In this document: positions 1 to 7,946 of the stretch, one piece after another
Layout of the letters: every line of letters begins with the position of its first letter
Position numbering within the stretch: position 1 is the stretch's first letter
Assembly (NCBI GenBank): GCA_031272455.1
Contig: JAISTS010000064.1
Span: forward strand, 1 to 46,607
Reading direction: 5' to 3'
Length of the DNA stretch: 46,607 nt
From: Tannerella sp.
Lineage (GTDB): Bacteria > Bacteroidota > Bacteroidia > Bacteroidales > Tannerellaceae
Position numbers and translations under genes: made by a program
Notes under the pieces: generated by a model
The model's database searches: none
What the model saw: the letters and a program-made list of their open reading frames with translations, nothing else
Told to the model about the DNA's origin: nothing

Positions 1-255
1 ACAAAACAGGCAAACGAATTGGGCATTTATGATATGAGCGGCAATGTTTGGGAGTGGTGCAGCGATTGGTATGGCGATTATAGCAACGCTTCACAGACCA
101 ATCCGCGTGGCGCATCTACTGGCTCTTACCGCGTTCTTCGTGGCGGTGGTTGGAGCGACAACTCGAGGGTCGCGCGTGTCTCGGATCGTCTCGACGGCAA
201 TCCCGACGGCAGGTACTACAACGGCGGTTTCCGCTTGGCTCTCAGTTCAAATTGA
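1..255 (+). CDS. Formylglycine-generating-enzyme-like (SUMF1) protein, 3' end only
   Basis: The frame is open from base 1, so the gene begins before the window; 84 residues are visible. The motif GIYDMSGNVWEWCSDWY followed by RVLRGGGW and a terminal GFRLALSSN is the C-terminal half of the SUMF1/FGE-sulfatase domain, a C-type-lectin fold. True formylglycine-generating enzymes have a catalytic cysteine pair in the stretch after RGGS; here that stretch (GGGWSDNSRVARVSDRL) has none, so a sulfatase-activating role is unlikely and a binding or surface role is more plausible. The last 40 residues follow the pattern W-x7-RV-x2-R-x4-P-x2-R-x4-GFRLA seen in retroelement-diversified lectin domains, and many codons at the variable positions end in C or T as expected for mutated AAY codons. 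The family call is firm; the diversification idea is inference, since no reverse transcriptase or template repeat is in view. Confidence 0.85.
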   Translation, partial: TKQANELGIYDMSGNVWEWCSDWYGDYSNASQTNPRGASTGSYRVLRGGGWSDNSRVARVSDRLDGNPDGRYYNGGFRLALSSN

Positions 256-329
256 ATCTGTCGTGAGGTTTTGGTGAAGCCCGCAGCGGAGCAAGGGCAA
301 GACAAAACCGAAGGTTGAAAAAACAATTA

Positions 330-356
330 CCCCGCGAAGCGGGGTCGAAATTTTTT
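330..356 (+). terminator. Intrinsic terminator after the SUMF1-like gene
   Basis: CCCCGC-GAA-GCGGGG forms a perfect 6-bp G+C hairpin at 330-344, followed after six bases by T6 at 351-356. It lies 75 bases after the stop of the partial gene and before the convergent TPR gene. The spacer before the T run is longer than in a textbook terminator. Confidence 0.6.
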
Positions 357-419
357 GAAAATTAAATTATGTAGTAATATGCGCAACTTTTTTAATAGTA
401 ACCAACTGCATTGGCATCC

Positions 420-1295
420 TCAAAATTGAACCCGGTAATTGTCGGATAAGGTACGCTCACTGTATGGGCGAATTGTTATTTTCAATTTGGGTTTTTCCGC
501 AGCTGCTTCTTCCTCGTCCAATTTGGCTTGTGCGTCGCTGCGATAAGAGCGTGCAGTTATATCGCTTGGATGGATTTTAAGGCATTTGTCATAATCGTCA
601 ACAGCTTCTTTGTAGTCGCCTAAAGCGTATCTTGCAATGCCCCGATACAGGTAGGCATCTGCGTAGGATGGCTTGATTTCAATTGCTCTGTCAAGGTCGG
701 CAATGGCTGCCTCGAAATCGCCCAATTTGATTTTTGCAAAACCGCGACCGTAGTAAGCTTCGGCATCGTCCTGTTTTATTTGGATAACTTTGTCGTAATC
801 GTCAAGAGTTCCCTTGTAGTCGCCTAATTTTGTTTTTGTTATGGCGCGATTAGAGTATGCATCTGCGAAATCGGGATCCGTTTTAACAGCATTATCAAAA
901 TCAGCAAGAGCAGCCTCGAAGTCGCCCAACTCGAATTTTGTCGTGCCACGATTGTGGTACGCCTTTGCATGATTTGGATTAATTTCAATTGCTTTATCGT
1001 AATCGGCAATAGCTTCATTTGTTTCGCCTGAATTCTCTTTTAACACGCCACGATTGCAATACGCATCCGAATAGTTCGGATTGATTTCAATAGCTTTGTT
1101 AAGATTGAATTTGGCTGCATTGTAGTGTCCTAACTGTAGATATGCACTTCCAAGATAAAAGTACGTTTCTGCAATGTTCGCATTGATTTCAATAGCTTTG
1201 CCCAGATCGACAATAGCTGCCCTGTAGTCGCCTGCAAGATAATTCTTAACCCCGGAGGCAAGGTTTTCTTCACTTAAATAATTTTGTTTTACCAT
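420..1295 (-). CDS. Tetratricopeptide-repeat protein
   Basis: A 291-residue protein made almost wholly of TPR units. About seven 34-residue repeats run from residue 9 to 246, each with the G-Y/F...A....A-I-E-I-P signature (for example GDFEAAIADLDRAIEIKPSY). A Glu/Ala/Lys-rich segment follows (DEEEAAAEKPK), then a short basic tail. No signal peptide or membrane segment is seen, so it is probably cytoplasmic. TPR arrays bind partner proteins; no catalytic domain is present and the partner cannot be named. Neighbouring repeats are alike at the DNA level, so unequal recombination could change the repeat number. The start ATG at 1295 lies 32 bases from a -7 element (TATTTTTG on the minus strand, 1327-1334) carried in the ~120-bp repeat upstream. 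Confidence 0.85.
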   Translation of the reverse strand: MVKQNYLSEENLASGVKNYLAGDYRAAIVDLGKAIEINANIAETYFYLGSAYLQLGHYNAAKFNLNKAIEINPNYSDAYCNRGVLKENSGETNEAIADYDKAIEINPNHAKAYHNRGTTKFELGDFEAALADFDNAVKTDPDFADAYSNRAITKTKLGDYKGTLDDYDKVIQIKQDDAEAYYGRGFAKIKLGDFEAAIADLDRAIEIKPSYADAYLYRGIARYALGDYKEAVDDYDKCLKIHPSDITARSYRSDAQAKLDEEEAAAEKPKLKITIRPYSERTLSDNYRVQF

Positions 1296-1311
1296 AGCTT
1301 AATCAATTAAT

Positions 1312-1429
1312 GTTTCTATTTTGGCGCAAAAATAGCACTTTTTAGAAACATAATCGGTTTTTTTGCGATTTATTTTGTTTCAGCGGCATTTTTTTGAAAA
1401 ATCGGCGAGGATGACTTAGAATCGCGATA
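1312..1429. repeat. ~120-bp direct repeat, copy A (promoter-bearing)
   Basis: This segment is nearly identical to 3014-3134. The first ~68 bases (from GTTTCTATTTTGGCGC through TTTATTTTGTT) match base for base. The rest differs by a few substitutions and by the length of a T tract, then ends GAAAAATCGGC(g/a)AGGATGACTTAG...CGCGATA. On the minus strand it contains TATTTTTG (1327-1334), a match to the Bacteroidota -7 consensus, correctly placed to transcribe the TPR gene. No clear TTTG is found at the -33 distance. Confidence 0.9.
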
Positions 1430-1432
1430 GCC

Positions 1433-1470
1433 GCTTCAATTTGGGATTCCGTCTTGGCTCTCAATTCGAT
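1433..1470 (+). pseudogene. Decayed 3' stub of a second SUMF1-like gene
   Basis: The stretch GGATTCCGtCTTGGCTCTCA aligns with the end of the left-edge SUMF1-like gene (about 228-250), apart from a few substitutions and one inserted T that shifts the frame (FRLALSS becomes FRLGSQ). Only this last part of the gene is recognisable; it follows directly after repeat copy A. The frame runs on without a stop to 1626, but that continuation resembles nothing I know. I read it as the remnant of a duplicated or recombined paralogue. Confidence 0.55.
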
Positions 1471-1610
1471 ATTGAACAGACAGTTGCGCCTTCCCTTTGC
1501 CGAACAGACGAGGGGCAAACAATAACAAATCCCACCCGGATAGTAGCCGCAAGGTCGAAAAGCGAGCGGGACGATGAGATAACAGGTCTATTACCGGACA
1601 TTCTATCAAT

Positions 1611-2396
1611 TCACGTTAGCGACTGAATCATCTCGTTGAATTGCAGGATTTTGGCGCTGTTTGCTTTTTCAAAGAGCAGATGTTCAAAATCGCGCTGCTT
1701 TTGGCGCAGGTCAATGGTTTGCAGCAGTTCGGCGGTGCGAGATTTCAGTTCTTGCAGGTTTGCAACTCCGCAATGAGCATTTAAAAAGTCATAATCCGGC
1801 TTTGTCAGCAAAAGCAGAAACATTGCGTCGTAGAAATCGCGCCCTTTAGAGCGGGTAAGCATTGCCGACAGTTTCATACTGCATAAAACGCCATCCGGCG
1901 GGACGGGCAACGGGAAAAAGAAGCCACACCCCTGAATATTTGCAACTGTCGGTGTATAGTCTATTTGCTGGTCTTGAGTTTCAATTTTCATCAGAAACCG
2001 CTCTTCCCTGTGCCCGCTCAAAGCCATCTCAAACAGCAGTTCGGGAAAGTAAATGTTTCGCCTGAAAGCCTTTAGTCGCTCGTTTTCTTTATCTTTGGAC
2101 TGTGCGTTAAAACCTGCATTGTTAAGAAAACGGATGATGCCGTCGGTCATAGTCATAAACTCTTCCTTAGACAAATCTTTGCAGTCGAAATCCAAATCTT
2201 CTGAAAATCTGTCAATTCCCTTTACCAAGCGCAGGTTTGTGCCGCCTATAAAAACGAGTTTGCGCACATAAGCCGTCGTAGAAAGATAATCCAGTGTCAT
2301 TAACTGGATGTATTCTTTCAGAACATGCTTGTTGAAGTCGTTATTATTTCCAATAAACGGTGGATAATAATTTTTTATCTGTTCTATTCGTATCAT
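1611..2396 (-). CDS. AbiEii/AbiGii-family nucleotidyltransferase toxin
   Basis: A 261-residue protein of the AbiEii/AbiGii (DUF1814) family, the toxin half of type IV toxin-antitoxin and abortive-infection systems. The nucleotidyltransferase core is visible: FIGGTNLRL near residue 50 (the G-G-S/T motif), then FSEDLDFD about 12 residues later (the catalytic D-x-D), and a later KGRDFYDAMFLLLL segment typical of the family. AbiEii enzymes are GTP-dependent or tRNA-modifying nucleotidyltransferases that arrest growth in phage-infected cells. The ATG overlaps the stop of the upstream antitoxin gene by four bases, the usual arrangement for tight co-translation. All motifs look intact, so the toxin is probably functional. 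The role in phage defence is by family analogy. Confidence 0.88.
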   Translation of the reverse strand: MIRIEQIKNYYPPFIGNNNDFNKHVLKEYIQLMTLDYLSTTAYVRKLVFIGGTNLRLVKGIDRFSEDLDFDCKDLSKEEFMTMTDGIIRFLNNAGFNAQSKDKENERLKAFRRNIYFPELLFEMALSGHREERFLMKIETQDQQIDYTPTVANIQGCGFFFPLPVPPDGVLCSMKLSAMLTRSKGRDFYDAMFLLLLTKPDYDFLNAHCGVANLQELKSRTAELLQTIDLRQKQRDFEHLLFEKANSAKILQFNEMIQSLT

Positions 2397-3010
2397 ATCT
2401 CGTAAATATTTTTTAGAAGTTTTACTCTGTTTTCGAGGGCTTTGTTCTCAAATTTTTGTAAAAACTCTCCGAACAACTCCCTGTTAAGTTCGTCCTGCAT
2501 ATAACTCTCGTCGAAGCGCAATTCTCTTATTTCCTGCTCGTTATTGTAGAACGGATAAAGATACAGCAAGTCGAGGATAGCCTTTTCGGGCGTTGCAAAA
2601 AGTAGATTGTGACGCTTGCCCGTCGGCTTAAGGTCGTAGCCGAACATTAGGTTGCTCTTGATTTTCTTGTAAGAAAACTCGCCGAAAGCGTTAGAAAAAA
2701 AGGCTGTTTTTAGCGAACAGACAGAGGTAATCTGCACCACCGCTTCGGGTATGACGCCATAGAACGCCAAAGCCGTATGCAGACTTACGTACGAGGGCTG
2801 ATAGATGCGGTTGGCGAAATAATAGGCATAATCGGGCTTGCCGAGAAAATCGGAAAACGTATAATAACCGCTCCGCAAACCGATGAGATAGCCCTTTTTC
2901 TTCCATCTCACGAGATTGTAGCGGTCAAAATCGGGCTGAACGGCATAAACCTGATTCAGGTTGAAGCAGACCAACTCTGCCATCTTTGACTTAAAATCTA
3001 TAAAGTTCAT
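2393..3010 (-). CDS. AbiEi-family antitoxin/transcriptional regulator
   Basis: A 205-residue protein with the features of the AbiEi antitoxin family: an N-terminal winged-helix-like part (RYNLVRWKKKGYLIGLRSGYYTF) and the conserved YVSLHTALAFYGVIPE...SVCSLKTAFF stretch, then TPEKAILDLLYL. These antitoxins repress their own operon and neutralise AbiEii without stable binding. I place the start at the ATG at 3010 (MNFIDFKSKM); the frame is open further upstream, but that part lies inside repeat copy B. A -7 element in the repeat (minus strand, 3029-3036) is 19 bases from this ATG. It overlaps the toxin gene by four bases. Confidence 0.82.
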   Translation of the reverse strand: MNFIDFKSKMAELVCFNLNQVYAVQPDFDRYNLVRWKKKGYLIGLRSGYYTFSDFLGKPDYAYYFANRIYQPSYVSLHTALAFYGVIPEAVVQITSVCSLKTAFFSNAFGEFSYKKIKSNLMFGYDLKPTGKRHNLLFATPEKAILDLLYLYPFYNNEQEIRELRFDESYMQDELNRELFGEFLQKFENKALENRVKLLKNIYEI

Positions 3011-3013
3011 TTC

Positions 3014-3134
3014 GTTTCTATTTTGGCGCAAAAATAGCACTTTTTAGAAACATAATCGGTTTTTTTGCGATTTATTTTGTTGCGGCGGTACTTTTTTTTT
3101 GAAAAATCGGCAAGGATGACTTAGGCTCGCGATA
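3014..3134. repeat. ~120-bp direct repeat, copy B (promoter-bearing)
   Basis: Second copy of the element at 1312-1429, in the same orientation. Its minus-strand TATTTTTG (3029-3036) is placed to transcribe the AbiEi-AbiEii operon. With copy A it brackets 1430-3013, so recombination between the copies would remove exactly the SUMF1 stub and the AbiE pair while keeping one promoter in front of the TPR gene. Confidence 0.9.
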
Positions 3135-3182
3135 ATTACTCCAAAATACAATAATCGCCCCAAAACGGAGTTGTAATATACG

Positions 3183-4472
3183 ATGGATGAGATTATAGCA
3201 TATATTACAAGTTTCCTGCTGGGCAAGGACACGCCGCAAGAGATTGTTAATCAGGTGGGTTACACATCAGATAAGGATGCTTATGGCGCTTACCGTGTTG
3301 TCGTCGTGCCCTCAGATTTTTTCGACGAGGGCATTTATGGCGAGGAAGCGTCTTTGCCCGTTTTGCCGCTTGAGAACATCGAGGGCGTTCCTTTGCTGTT
3401 CGGCAAACCGATAATCGAGCAAGTGGGCGAAACGACTGTCGTTCAGGCTGATATCATCGCGAGCACTTACTTCCTGATATCGCGTTACGAAGAGATTGTC
3501 AAGTACGATATTCGCGACGAGCACGGGCGTTTTATCGGAAAAGAGTCGCTGCCCTGTAAAGCCGGATTTATTCATCGTCCGATTGTGGACGAATACGGGC
3601 GTCTGCTGCGTAAATGGCTGCAAATGCCTGAACCGCAGCCGAGTATGGCTCGTATTTATCTTACTCACGATATGGATGCGCCGTTTTATTGTCAGACATT
3701 GCGCAATGTCGGGCGCGAATTTTTGCAGGGCAAAAACCTGTTTCGGCTGCTCAAAATTATGACCGGCGATTTGAGGAACGACCCGTATTATGTCGCTCAG
3801 GAGTGGCTGCTTAGGCAGGACAAGATGCTTTCTGAGGCGCTTGGACGGGATAAATGCGAGGTATATATGTTTTTCAAAGCAGGCGGCGAAATGAAAGAGG
3901 ACAAGCCGCTGTATAAGCTTACCGACCAAATGATTACGACGTATATTCACGATATCATTTCGCTGGGCGGGAAGATTGGGCTTCACAGCAGCTATGCCGC
4001 CGGTTTAATGCCTTTTCTGATAAAATCTGAAAAAGAGCGGTTTAGGCTTGATACGGGCATCGAAGTCAGCGCTAATCGGCATCATTACCTTGCCTCGCGC
4101 GATCCTGATCATTTACATCGACTGCTTTATGCCGGCATAACTGACGATTTCACAATGGGTTACGCCGATATTGCCGGTTTTCGGCTCGGCACTTCACGTC
4201 CCGTGCGCTGGATTTCACCCACAGAACGTGAGCTGACTTCGCTCACTCTGCATCCGCTAACTGTAATGGACTCAACGCTTTCGGAGCAAAAATATATGGG
4301 TCTGGACTATGAGGCGGCACGTAAGTATTGTCTGCAACTTATTGAGCAGGTGCAACTTAACAATGGCGAACTGATATTGCTATGGCATAACTCATCGGTA
4401 TCGACAACCACAGCCGGATATCATCGCCAACTGTATGAATATCTGATAAATACACTTAAAGTAAAGGTTTAA
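3183..4472 (+). CDS. Polysaccharide-deacetylase-fold protein (DUF7033 type)
   Basis: A 429-residue protein without a signal peptide. An N-terminal ~150-residue domain of the kind called DUF7033 is followed by a deacetylase-like half marked by IYLTHDMD (residues 158-165; T-H-D-x-D is the metal-binding motif of carbohydrate esterase family 4-like enzymes) and IGLHSSY (266-272, a second His motif). WHNSS near residue 395 is probably the third conserved site. It opens a four-gene operon for surface polysaccharide synthesis: the stop is two bases from wecB. The likely role is removing or altering acyl groups on a sugar or on the growing polymer, but the substrate cannot be read from sequence. No good -7 element is seen just upstream. 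Confidence 0.7.
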   Translation: MDEIIAYITSFLLGKDTPQEIVNQVGYTSDKDAYGAYRVVVVPSDFFDEGIYGEEASLPVLPLENIEGVPLLFGKPIIEQVGETTVVQADIIASTYFLISRYEEIVKYDIRDEHGRFIGKESLPCKAGFIHRPIVDEYGRLLRKWLQMPEPQPSMARIYLTHDMDAPFYCQTLRNVGREFLQGKNLFRLLKIMTGDLRNDPYYVAQEWLLRQDKMLSEALGRDKCEVYMFFKAGGEMKEDKPLYKLTDQMITTYIHDIISLGGKIGLHSSYAAGLMPFLIKSEKERFRLDTGIEVSANRHHYLASRDPDHLHRLLYAGITDDFTMGYADIAGFRLGTSRPVRWISPTERELTSLTLHPLTVMDSTLSEQKYMGLDYEAARKYCLQLIEQVQLNNGELILLWHNSSVSTTTAGYHRQLYEYLINTLKVKV

Positions 4473-4474
4473 CT

Positions 4475-5581
4475 ATGAAAATCATTACGATAGTAGGCGC
4501 ACGTCCACAATTCATCAAAGCGGCAATGGTCAGTCGCGCGATATTACAGCATAATACGCACAATAGCAATAAGATAGACGAACGCATACTGCACACCGGT
4601 CAGCATTACGACTCGAATATGAGCGATGTGTTTTTCAAGCAGTTGAAAATCCCGAAACCAAACTGGCGTTTGGAATGTGGACAGGGCAGTCATACCGAAA
4701 TGACGGCTAAGATAATGCTCGAAACAGCAGCGATTTTAATAGCTGAAAAGCCTGATTATGTGATAGTTTACGGCGACACCAACTCCACTTTGGCAGGCGC
4801 TCTGACAGCTGCAAAAATGCATATTCCGGTTGTGCATATCGAAGCCGGCTTGCGCAGTTTCAACAAGGCGATGCCGGAGGAAATCAACCGTATCCTGACC
4901 GACCATATCTCGGATTTGCTGTTCTGTCCTACGCTCGCGGCTGTGCAAAATCTTAAGAATGAGAATATTACCAAAGGCGTTTATAATGTCGGCGATGTTA
5001 TGTATGATTCAGCCCTGGCTTTTGGCAAATATGCAGAGGAAACATCCACCATTATGCGAGATATGAAGCTGACGCACAAAGAGTTCTGCCTCTGCACCGT
5101 ACATCGCGCCGAGAACACCGACGATCCAACACGACTGACGTCAATTCTGCGTGCCCTCGTTGAAACGGCAAAACCCAACCGTCCCGTCATAATGCCCTTA
5201 CATCCACGCACACAGCGATTTATCAAAGAAATGAATCTCGAATCTCTTGCTCTGTCGAATCCCTATCTGAAGTTGATTGAGCCGGTTAACTATCTCGATA
5301 TGATTGTATTGGAACGAAATGCGGCTGTTATTCTGACCGATTCGGGCGGGGTACAGAAGGAGGCATATTTTCACGGCACGCCCTGCATCACGCTTCGCAA
5401 AGAGACCGAATGGGTGGAAACCGTCGAGCTCGGATGGAATCAATTAGCAGGTTATCAGACGGATAGCATACTCCATTGCCTGCAAAATCATCCTAAGCAG
5501 ACGCCGATAGATGAATACGGCAAGGGTGATGCTGCCGAAAAAATAACAGAAATCATTGCTAACGAAAGCTTTAGGTTATGA
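4475..5581 (+). CDS. wecB: UDP-N-acetylglucosamine 2-epimerase (non-hydrolysing)
   Basis: 368 residues, the normal length for this enzyme. It interconverts UDP-GlcNAc and UDP-ManNAc for surface polysaccharides. Family motifs are clear and in order: IVGARPQFIKAA at the N-terminus (UDP binding), HTGQHYD, YGDTNSTLAG, HIEAGLRS, MPEEINR, TVHRAENTDD, LHPRT and LTDSGGVQKEA...LRKETEW near the C-terminus. The gene follows the deacetylase-fold gene by two bases and overlaps the next glycosyltransferase by four (ATGA), so the three are translated from one message. ManNAc or ManNAcA is therefore a probable component of the polymer made here. Confidence 0.95.
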   Translation: MKIITIVGARPQFIKAAMVSRAILQHNTHNSNKIDERILHTGQHYDSNMSDVFFKQLKIPKPNWRLECGQGSHTEMTAKIMLETAAILIAEKPDYVIVYGDTNSTLAGALTAAKMHIPVVHIEAGLRSFNKAMPEEINRILTDHISDLLFCPTLAAVQNLKNENITKGVYNVGDVMYDSALAFGKYAEETSTIMRDMKLTHKEFCLCTVHRAENTDDPTRLTSILRALVETAKPNRPVIMPLHPRTQRFIKEMNLESLALSNPYLKLIEPVNYLDMIVLERNAAVILTDSGGVQKEAYFHGTPCITLRKETEWVETVELGWNQLAGYQTDSILHCLQNHPKQTPIDEYGKGDAAEKITEIIANESFRL

Positions 5582-6816
5582 AGATACTGCTCATTTGCGA
5601 TTTGTTTCCTCCGGCGTTCGGACCGCGAATGGGATATCTTTGCAAATATCTCAAACGGAGCGGCATTGAGGTTGTTGTCCTTACAGAAGCGATTGAAGAT
5701 GAGACGTTTGAGTTTCTGCAAAACGAAGCCGAAGTGCATTATATACAGTTTTACAAGCGTGGCAATCGCGCCGGTTGGCTCAAGACCCTGCTGCTCGACA
5801 CTTTTTTCGGTTACAAAGACCGCCGAATGTATCGCAAAGCCCTGAAAGTGGCGCATGGGCGGCATTTCGACTTGTTGCTGTGCAGCACGTTTCGCACATT
5901 CCCCCTGCCTGCCGCCCGCCGTACAGCGCAAAAATTGCATATCCCGTTTGTGGCGGATTTGCGAGATATAATTGAGCAATTCGCAGGAAATGAGTTTATT
6001 GCCCATCCCCTACCCCGTCTTTTGGGATTAGAAAACCTTATCGCGCTAATTTTCAAGCATATAAACCTGTGGCAACGCAACCGAGCATTACGTCGGGCTG
6101 CCTGCATAACGACCATTTCCCCTTGGCATCAAAAAACGCTTGCGCCATTTAATCCGCATCCTGTTAAGCTGATTTACAACGGTTTCGACCCCGAACTGTT
6201 TTACCCCGCACCGGTCGAGAGCGACTGTTTTACCATCGCTTACACGGGGCGTCTGCTGAGCGCCTCGATGCGCAATCCGGCTTTGCTTTTTGAAGCCGTC
6301 GCGCGTCTTGCTGAGGCACAAATCATTACTCCGCAGACCTTCAGAATTGACTGGTTTACCGACAGCAAATCCGAACAAATCATTAAAAATGAGGCAAGTG
6401 CATATCCGATTGCCGACTTTATGAACTTTCGCGGATATATCCCCGCAAACGAAATTCCACGTGCGCTCAATGCCTGCGGGATAATCTTACTGCTTACTAA
6501 TCAGGCTAATAAGAAAGGACCTAAGGGCGTTATGACAACGAAGTTTTTTGAAGCCATAGCCGTCGAAAAGCCTGTTCTCTGTGTGCGTGGCGACGAGGCT
6601 TGCCTTGAGGATGCCATCCGTGCAACACGGTCAGGAATTGCGGCTCACAACGTTGACGAAGCGATCGCCTTTATCGAAAAGTATTACCGCCAATGGCTTG
6701 AAAATAAGCACACTGCAATTGACATTGACCGTGCCGAAGCAGAAAAATTCTCGCGAAAGACGCAGGCACAACAATTTATTCGTATCTTTGAACAAATAAT
6801 TTCGTCTTATGGATAA
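5578..6816 (+). CDS. Glycosyltransferase, GT4-like (GT-B fold)
   Basis: 412 residues. The N-terminus (LLICDLFPPAFGPRMGYLCKYL) is the acceptor-side Rossmann start typical of GT4 enzymes. The second domain begins near residue 220 with IAYTGRLL and carries FRGYIPANEIPRALNACGIILL and TKFFEAIAVEKPVLCV, the region that normally holds the E-x7-E nucleotide-sugar site. A hydrophobic stretch near 148-165 may sit at the membrane. ATG overlaps the wecB stop by four bases. It probably adds one sugar to a lipid-linked glycan; donor and acceptor are unknown. Confidence 0.85.
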   Translation: MKILLICDLFPPAFGPRMGYLCKYLKRSGIEVVVLTEAIEDETFEFLQNEAEVHYIQFYKRGNRAGWLKTLLLDTFFGYKDRRMYRKALKVAHGRHFDLLLCSTFRTFPLPAARRTAQKLHIPFVADLRDIIEQFAGNEFIAHPLPRLLGLENLIALIFKHINLWQRNRALRRAACITTISPWHQKTLAPFNPHPVKLIYNGFDPELFYPAPVESDCFTIAYTGRLLSASMRNPALLFEAVARLAEAQIITPQTFRIDWFTDSKSEQIIKNEASAYPIADFMNFRGYIPANEIPRALNACGIILLLTNQANKKGPKGVMTTKFFEAIAVEKPVLCVRGDEACLEDAIRATRSGIAAHNVDEAIAFIEKYYRQWLENKHTAIDIDRAEAEKFSRKTQAQQFIRIFEQIISSYG

Positions 6817-7933
6817 AGTTTTGAATGTCGTCTCGTTGAATATACCGCTGCCCGCAAATTACGGTGGCGTGATAGATATTTGGCATAAAATCAAGGCATT
6901 ACATAATTGTGGAGTGAAAATCATCCTGCACTGTTTCGAGTATGAACGTCCGCGCACAGACGAGCTGCTAACTGCCTGTGATGAAGTGTATTACTATCGT
7001 CGCCGCACCGGTTGGCGCTCGAATTTCAGCCTGTTGCCCTATAATGTGTATAGTCGCAAGGATGAGATGCTGATGGATAATTTGTTGAAAAATGACTATC
7101 CAATTCTGTTTGAGGGACTTCACTCCTGTTATTACATCACGGACAGGCGGCTTGCCAACCGTTTTAAAATCTTCCGCGAATGTAATATCGAACACGATTA
7201 CTACTTTTCGATAGGAAATGCCGAGCGTAATATCCTGAAAAAGACCTACTTCTACATCGAGGCGCTGCGTTTCAGGCTGTATCAGAAAGCGGTCGCCAAC
7301 GCACAGCTGACCTTAGCCATTTCGACTAACGACCGCGATTACCTGCAAGGCTGTTTTCCACACAAGCACGTTGAGTATGTGCCTTGTTTTCACGGGAATA
7401 CGCAGATAACAGCGCCCGTCGGCAAGTCCGATTTCCTGCTCTATCACGGCAAGCTCTCTGTCAAAGAGAACGAACGGGCGGCTCTTTACCTTATCAAACA
7501 CGTTTTCAGCAAAATGGAGCATCGTTGCATCATTGCGGGAATGAACCCGTCCAAAACCATGCTGAAAGCCGCCGGAAAGCATCGTAACATTTCCATTATT
7601 GCCAATCCGAGCCGCGAAGACATAGCCGAATATATCAGCAAAGCGCAAATCAGCGTGTTAGTTACATTTCAGGGCACAGGGTTGAAACTCAAACTGTTGA
7701 ACAGCCTTTTCGCCGGTCGCCACGTCGTCGTAAACAGCAAAATGCTCGTCGGCAGCGGACTCGACTCGCTATGCCATATCGCCGACAGCCCGAAGCTAAT
7801 GATTAGCCTCTGCAATAAGCTCTATGCACAGCCTTTCAGCTTGGAAGACAGGCAAATACGCGAAAAAGTCCTCTTTCCCGCTTTTTCCGACGAGTATCAG
7901 GCAAAGCGGATAATCGAAATGATTTGGCAGTAA
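6809..7933 (+). CDS. Glycosyltransferase, GT-B fold, family uncertain
   Basis: 374 residues, last gene of the polysaccharide operon, overlapping the previous gene by eight bases. The start LNVVSLNIPLPANYGGVIDI (a glycine-rich loop after a first beta strand) and the C-terminal EYISKAQISVLVTFQGTGLKLKLLNSLFAGRHVV are glycosyltransferase-like: in GT4 enzymes the latter region is the donor-binding site, but the usual E-x7-E pair is here replaced by a GTGLKLKLLN segment, so donor recognition may be unusual. A central lysine- and tyrosine-rich segment (NILKKTYFYIEALRFRLYQK) looks like a membrane-contact helix. It ends 13 bases before the convergent dipeptidase gene. Confidence 0.75.
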   Translation: MDKVLNVVSLNIPLPANYGGVIDIWHKIKALHNCGVKIILHCFEYERPRTDELLTACDEVYYYRRRTGWRSNFSLLPYNVYSRKDEMLMDNLLKNDYPILFEGLHSCYYITDRRLANRFKIFRECNIEHDYYFSIGNAERNILKKTYFYIEALRFRLYQKAVANAQLTLAISTNDRDYLQGCFPHKHVEYVPCFHGNTQITAPVGKSDFLLYHGKLSVKENERAALYLIKHVFSKMEHRCIIAGMNPSKTMLKAAGKHRNISIIANPSREDIAEYISKAQISVLVTFQGTGLKLKLLNSLFAGRHVVVNSKMLVGSGLDSLCHIADSPKLMISLCNKLYAQPFSLEDRQIREKVLFPAFSDEYQAKRIIEMIWQ

Positions 7934-7946
7934 GGCAGTTGCCGCT

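Noticed and set aside
330-344. Hairpin with GAA loop as a retroelement cruciform next to the variable region
   Set aside because: It lies 75 bases after the stop codon, followed by a T run; a terminator is the simpler reading.
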